Origin: Clostridiales bacterium
GTDB taxonomy: Bacteria > Bacillota > Clostridia > Christensenellales > CAG-138
DNA length: 7,283 nt
Direction: 5' to 3'
Assembly (NCBI GenBank): GCA_009783775.1
Contig: WRCT01000090.1
Span: forward strand, 1-7,283
How positions within the stretch are numbered: the first letter of the stretch is position 1; every line of letters begins with the position of its first letter. This document shows positions 5,794-7,283 of the stretch, piece after piece. The notes under the pieces are model-generated. The model was not told the DNA's origin, did no database searches, and saw nothing but the letters and a program-made list of their open reading frames with translations. A program made the position numbers and the translations under genes.

Positions 5794-5822
5794 TTGCATT
5801 TGTTTGCCCCATGTGTTATTAT
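5794..5822 (+). promoter_or_regulatory. Promoter of the tRNA-Tyr/tRNA-Leu operon
   Basis: TTGCAT (5794-5799) and TATTAT (5817-5822) have an exact 17-nt spacer. Transcription should start near 5829, about 13 nt before tRNA-Tyr. The -35 box lies in one arm of a small 5-bp hairpin (TGCAA 5782-5786 with TTGCA 5794-5798) followed by TTTGTTTG, which may weakly stop transcripts from the sugar operon. Confidence 0.65.
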
Positions 5823-5841
5823 TCTCGCGGTGTCAATTCGT

Positions 5842-5926
<85 letters not shown>

Positions 5927-5928
5927 CC

Positions 5929-5990
5929 CAGCACCTGGTTTTCGTTCTGATTGCCGGATTAAAACGATATGGCGCGAAAACCAGGTGCTG
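5929..5990. repeat. Perfect 16-bp inverted repeat between the two tRNAs
   Basis: CAGCACCTGGTTTTCG (5929-5944) is the exact reverse complement of 5975-5990, with a 30-nt loop. It starts 3 nt after the CCA of tRNA-Tyr and ends 8 nt before tRNA-Leu, so it fills nearly the whole spacer. There is no T-run after the stem on either strand, so it is not a standard terminator. A long processing stem or a tiny palindromic repeat element are possible readings. Confidence 0.7.
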
Positions 5991-5998
5991 AGCCACTC

Positions 5999-6085
5999 GC
6001 GGGAATGGCGGAATTGGCAGACGCGCACGGTTCAGGTCCGTGTGCTGGTAACAGCATGCAGGTTCAAGTCCTGTTTCCCGCACCA
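5999..6085 (+). tRNA. tRNA-Leu (anticodon CAG)
   Basis: The acceptor stem GCGGGAA (5999-6005) pairs with TTCCCGC (6075-6081), followed by A and an encoded CCA (6083-6085). The anticodon stem CACGG/CCGTG encloses TTCAGGT with CAG at 6033-6035. It has a long variable arm as in Leu tRNAs, and a T arm GCAGG-TTCAAGT-CCTGT with one G-U pair. There is no separate promoter, so it is co-transcribed with tRNA-Tyr. Its 3' end probably served as the attachment site of the neighbouring integrase element. Confidence 0.97.
6058..6085 (+). other. Putative attachment site (attL) in the 3' end of tRNA-Leu
   Basis: Tyrosine integrases of phages and ICEs commonly recombine in the T arm and acceptor end of a tRNA, and the integrase gene lies next to the rebuilt tRNA, as here (109 nt between the CCA end and the int stop). 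Only one copy of the tRNA end is in the window, so the core cannot be delimited. The location is inferred from context. Confidence 0.4.
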
Positions 6086-6095
6086 TCTAACAAAG

Positions 6096-6133
6096 TCCCG
6101 AAACGCCCTATTTCAGTAGGTTTCGGGATTTTT
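6096..6133 (+). terminator. Intrinsic terminator of the tRNA operon, possibly bidirectional
   Basis: TCCCGAAA (6096-6103) pairs with TTTCGGGA (6121-6128); inside, CCTA (6107-6110) pairs with TAGG (6117-6120) after a 3-nt bulge. TTTTT follows at 6129-6133. On the minus strand the hairpin is followed by CTTTGTT, so it may also end the integrase transcript. If tRNA-Leu is an attachment site, this terminator could come from the integrated element. Confidence 0.8.
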
Positions 6134-6152
6134 CTTTCTCTGTAAATTGGCG

Positions 6153-6195
6153 TTTTACCCTTTAATTTACCCTTTACAGCTTTTTTGACCCTTTT
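6153..6195. repeat. Short direct repeats between the int stop and tRNA-Leu
   Basis: TTTACCCTTTA occurs exactly at 6154-6164 and 6166-6176 (12-nt period), and a degenerate third copy, TTGACCCTTTT, lies at 6185-6195, overlapping the int stop codon. In phages and Tn916-like elements, repeats beside the attachment site bind the integrase arm domain or excisionase. That role is inferred; the repeats themselves are seen. Confidence 0.45.
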
Positions 6196-7283
6196 AGGAC
6201 GTGCTTTTTACGCTCTCGATGAACTGCTCCATGCGGTCGGCACTTTCACGTTTCATTTGCTCCGTGACGTGCCCATAAACGTCTAATGTAAACGCTGCTG
6301 TGTGATGACCGAGGTTCTCCTGTATGGTCTTAACGTCGTCACCGGAACGAATAGAATTGACGGCATAGGAGTGCCGCAGATCGTGAAACGGCCTCGGGTC
6401 TATTTCTGCTTGTGTGAATACTTTTTGCAGTTCCTTCCACACTCCGCATTGTGTCAAATGCTTGCCCGCCTCGTTCGTAAAAACAAGGTTTTCGAGACCC
6501 TTCTCGCCCCATACGCCGCCGACGCGCAACCGCTGTTCTGTTTGATTCTTTTTATGCTCCCGCAGCAGTTGCATGACGGTCGGGGCCGGTGTAATCGTCC
6601 TCGGCTTGTCATTCTTCAATGGCGCGAACGAATAGGAACCGCCCTTCTTTCGAGGGGCCGTGAGCTGCTTGCAGACATAGATTGTTCCATCGTCAAATTG
6701 CACACAGTCCCATGTCAGTCCGAGCAGCTCACCGGAACGCATACCGGAAAACAGCGCAACCTTGAATAGTGCTTCATTGCGATGCCCTTTGAGCGCGTCG
6801 AGGAACTTGGTGATTTCAGGCTTGTCGAGAGGTTGTATCTTCTTCTTCTCGATGCGCGGGAGTATACAGGCTCCCGTCGGGTTCGTTCGGATATACCCCA
6901 GTCTAACTGCTGTCTGCATTGCCCTGTGAAGTGCGCCGTGCAGGTTCTTAATGGTTTTCGGGCTTAATCCATTCTTCTGAATCTGGTTATACATACGCTG
7001 TATCGCGGCAGGTTGAAGCGCGTTCAACTTAACTGATCCTATCGCCGGTATGATGTGGTTCTTGACGTGCTGCGAATAGTTGGAAACGGTGCCCGGCTTC
7101 ACGTTCCCCAAATATTCGTCCAGCCAAATTTCAAGCCATTGCTCGACCGTCATCTTTGACGGCTCTATGTACGTCCCGTTGTCGATGGCGGCTTGAATCT
7201 GCCGGAGCTGCTTTGCCACCTCCTGCTGACTGTCGCCGTATATGGATTTTTGCATCTGCTTGCCGGTGCCGGGGTTGCGCCCT
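6194..7283 (-). CDS. Tyrosine site-specific integrase, 5' end cut by window edge
   Basis: A phage/ICE-type tyrosine recombinase that integrates and excises an element by strand exchange through a 3'-phosphotyrosine. At least 362 codons are visible and the frame is open to the right edge; the ATG at 7255 is probably internal, because the codons before it read GRNPGTGKQ, part of the usual N-terminal arm-binding domain. Numbering from that ATG: the core-binding SAM-like domain spans about 35-126 (MTVEQWLEIW...), and the catalytic domain about 140-345. The active-site set is complete: R173 in SGMRSGELLGLTW, a beta-hairpin lysine (K217 or K214), H291-D-L-R294, H317 in LGHHT, and the nucleophile Y327 in LDVYGHV. 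It resembles integrases of Firmicutes prophages and Tn916-like elements. It points toward the tRNA-Leu 3' end, so the element should extend to the right of the window. It is apparently functional rather than decayed. Confidence 0.93.
   Translation of the reverse strand, partial: GRNPGTGKQMQKSIYGDSQQEVAKQLRQIQAAIDNGTYIEPSKMTVEQWLEIWLDEYLGNVKPGTVSNYSQHVKNHIIPAIGSVKLNALQPAAIQRMYNQIQKNGLSPKTIKNLHGALHRAMQTAVRLGYIRTNPTGACILPRIEKKKIQPLDKPEITKFLDALKGHRNEALFKVALFSGMRSGELLGLTWDCVQFDDGTIYVCKQLTAPRKKGGSYSFAPLKNDKPRTITPAPTVMQLLREHKKNQTEQRLRVGGVWGEKGLENLVFTNEAGKHLTQCGVWKELQKVFTQAEIDPRPFHDLRHSYAVNSIRSGDDVKTIQENLGHHTAAFTLDVYGHVTEQMKRESADRMEQFIESVKSTS

Noticed and set aside
6153..6195. CRISPR-like repeat array
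   Set aside because: Only two exact 11-nt copies with almost no spacer and one degenerate copy are present; this is not a repeat-spacer array.
6194..7283. The integrase as the recombinase that flips 2101-2270
   Set aside because: Its type and position fit a tRNA-targeting element, and the inverted repeats show no match to the tRNA-Leu end; any inverting recombinase is more likely encoded elsewhere.

Overview
The window looks like chromosomal DNA of a Gram-positive anaerobe, probably a mid-GC member of the Clostridia (Oscillospiraceae or a relative). This rests on the style of the genes: a secreted protein with an M23-type domain and InlB-type repeats, strong AGGGAGG ribosome binding sites, tRNA genes with encoded CCA, and a Tn916/phage-like tyrosine integrase. 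The genus cannot be fixed from the sequence alone.

Layout, left to right. Positions 1-120 are non-coding and hold two 9-bp hairpins. Positions 121-2061 (minus strand) encode a 646-aa secreted multidomain protein: signal peptide, M23-like metallopeptidase domain, fibronectin III-like domain, two InlB B-like repeats, and a Trp-rich C-terminal module. Positions 2062-2343 are a divergent intergenic region with a strong plus-strand promoter, an operator-like palindrome and a terminator-like hairpin. A pair of imperfect 22-bp inverted repeats flanks the promoter. Positions 2344-5779 (plus strand) are four overlapping genes: a DegT-type aminotransferase, a PglC-type phosphoglycosyl transferase, a PglD-type acetyltransferase and a GT4 glycosyltransferase. 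Positions 5842-6085 carry tRNA-Tyr(GTA) and tRNA-Leu(CAG) with their own promoter and terminator, separated by a perfect 16-bp inverted repeat. Positions 6194-7283 (minus strand) are a tyrosine integrase cut off by the right edge.

How the genes work together. The four-gene operon matches PglE, PglC, PglD and PglA of Campylobacter protein glycosylation, and the first three match EpsN/EpsL/EpsM of Bacillus. They should make UDP-N,N'-diacetylbacillosamine from a 4-keto sugar, load it on undecaprenyl phosphate, and add a second sugar. The dehydratase that makes the keto sugar (PglF/EpsC type), a flippase and an oligosaccharyl transferase are not in the window.

The most interesting feature is the 170-bp divergent region at 2101-2270. 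Inverted repeats (19 of 22 positions) bracket the only convincing promoter, and no good promoter was found for the opposite gene. This is the architecture of an invertible, phase-variable promoter, which would alternate between the glycan operon and the secreted cell-surface protein. It is a hypothesis; alternatives are given. The integrase next to the 3' end of tRNA-Leu suggests the left end of an integrated element that continues beyond the window.
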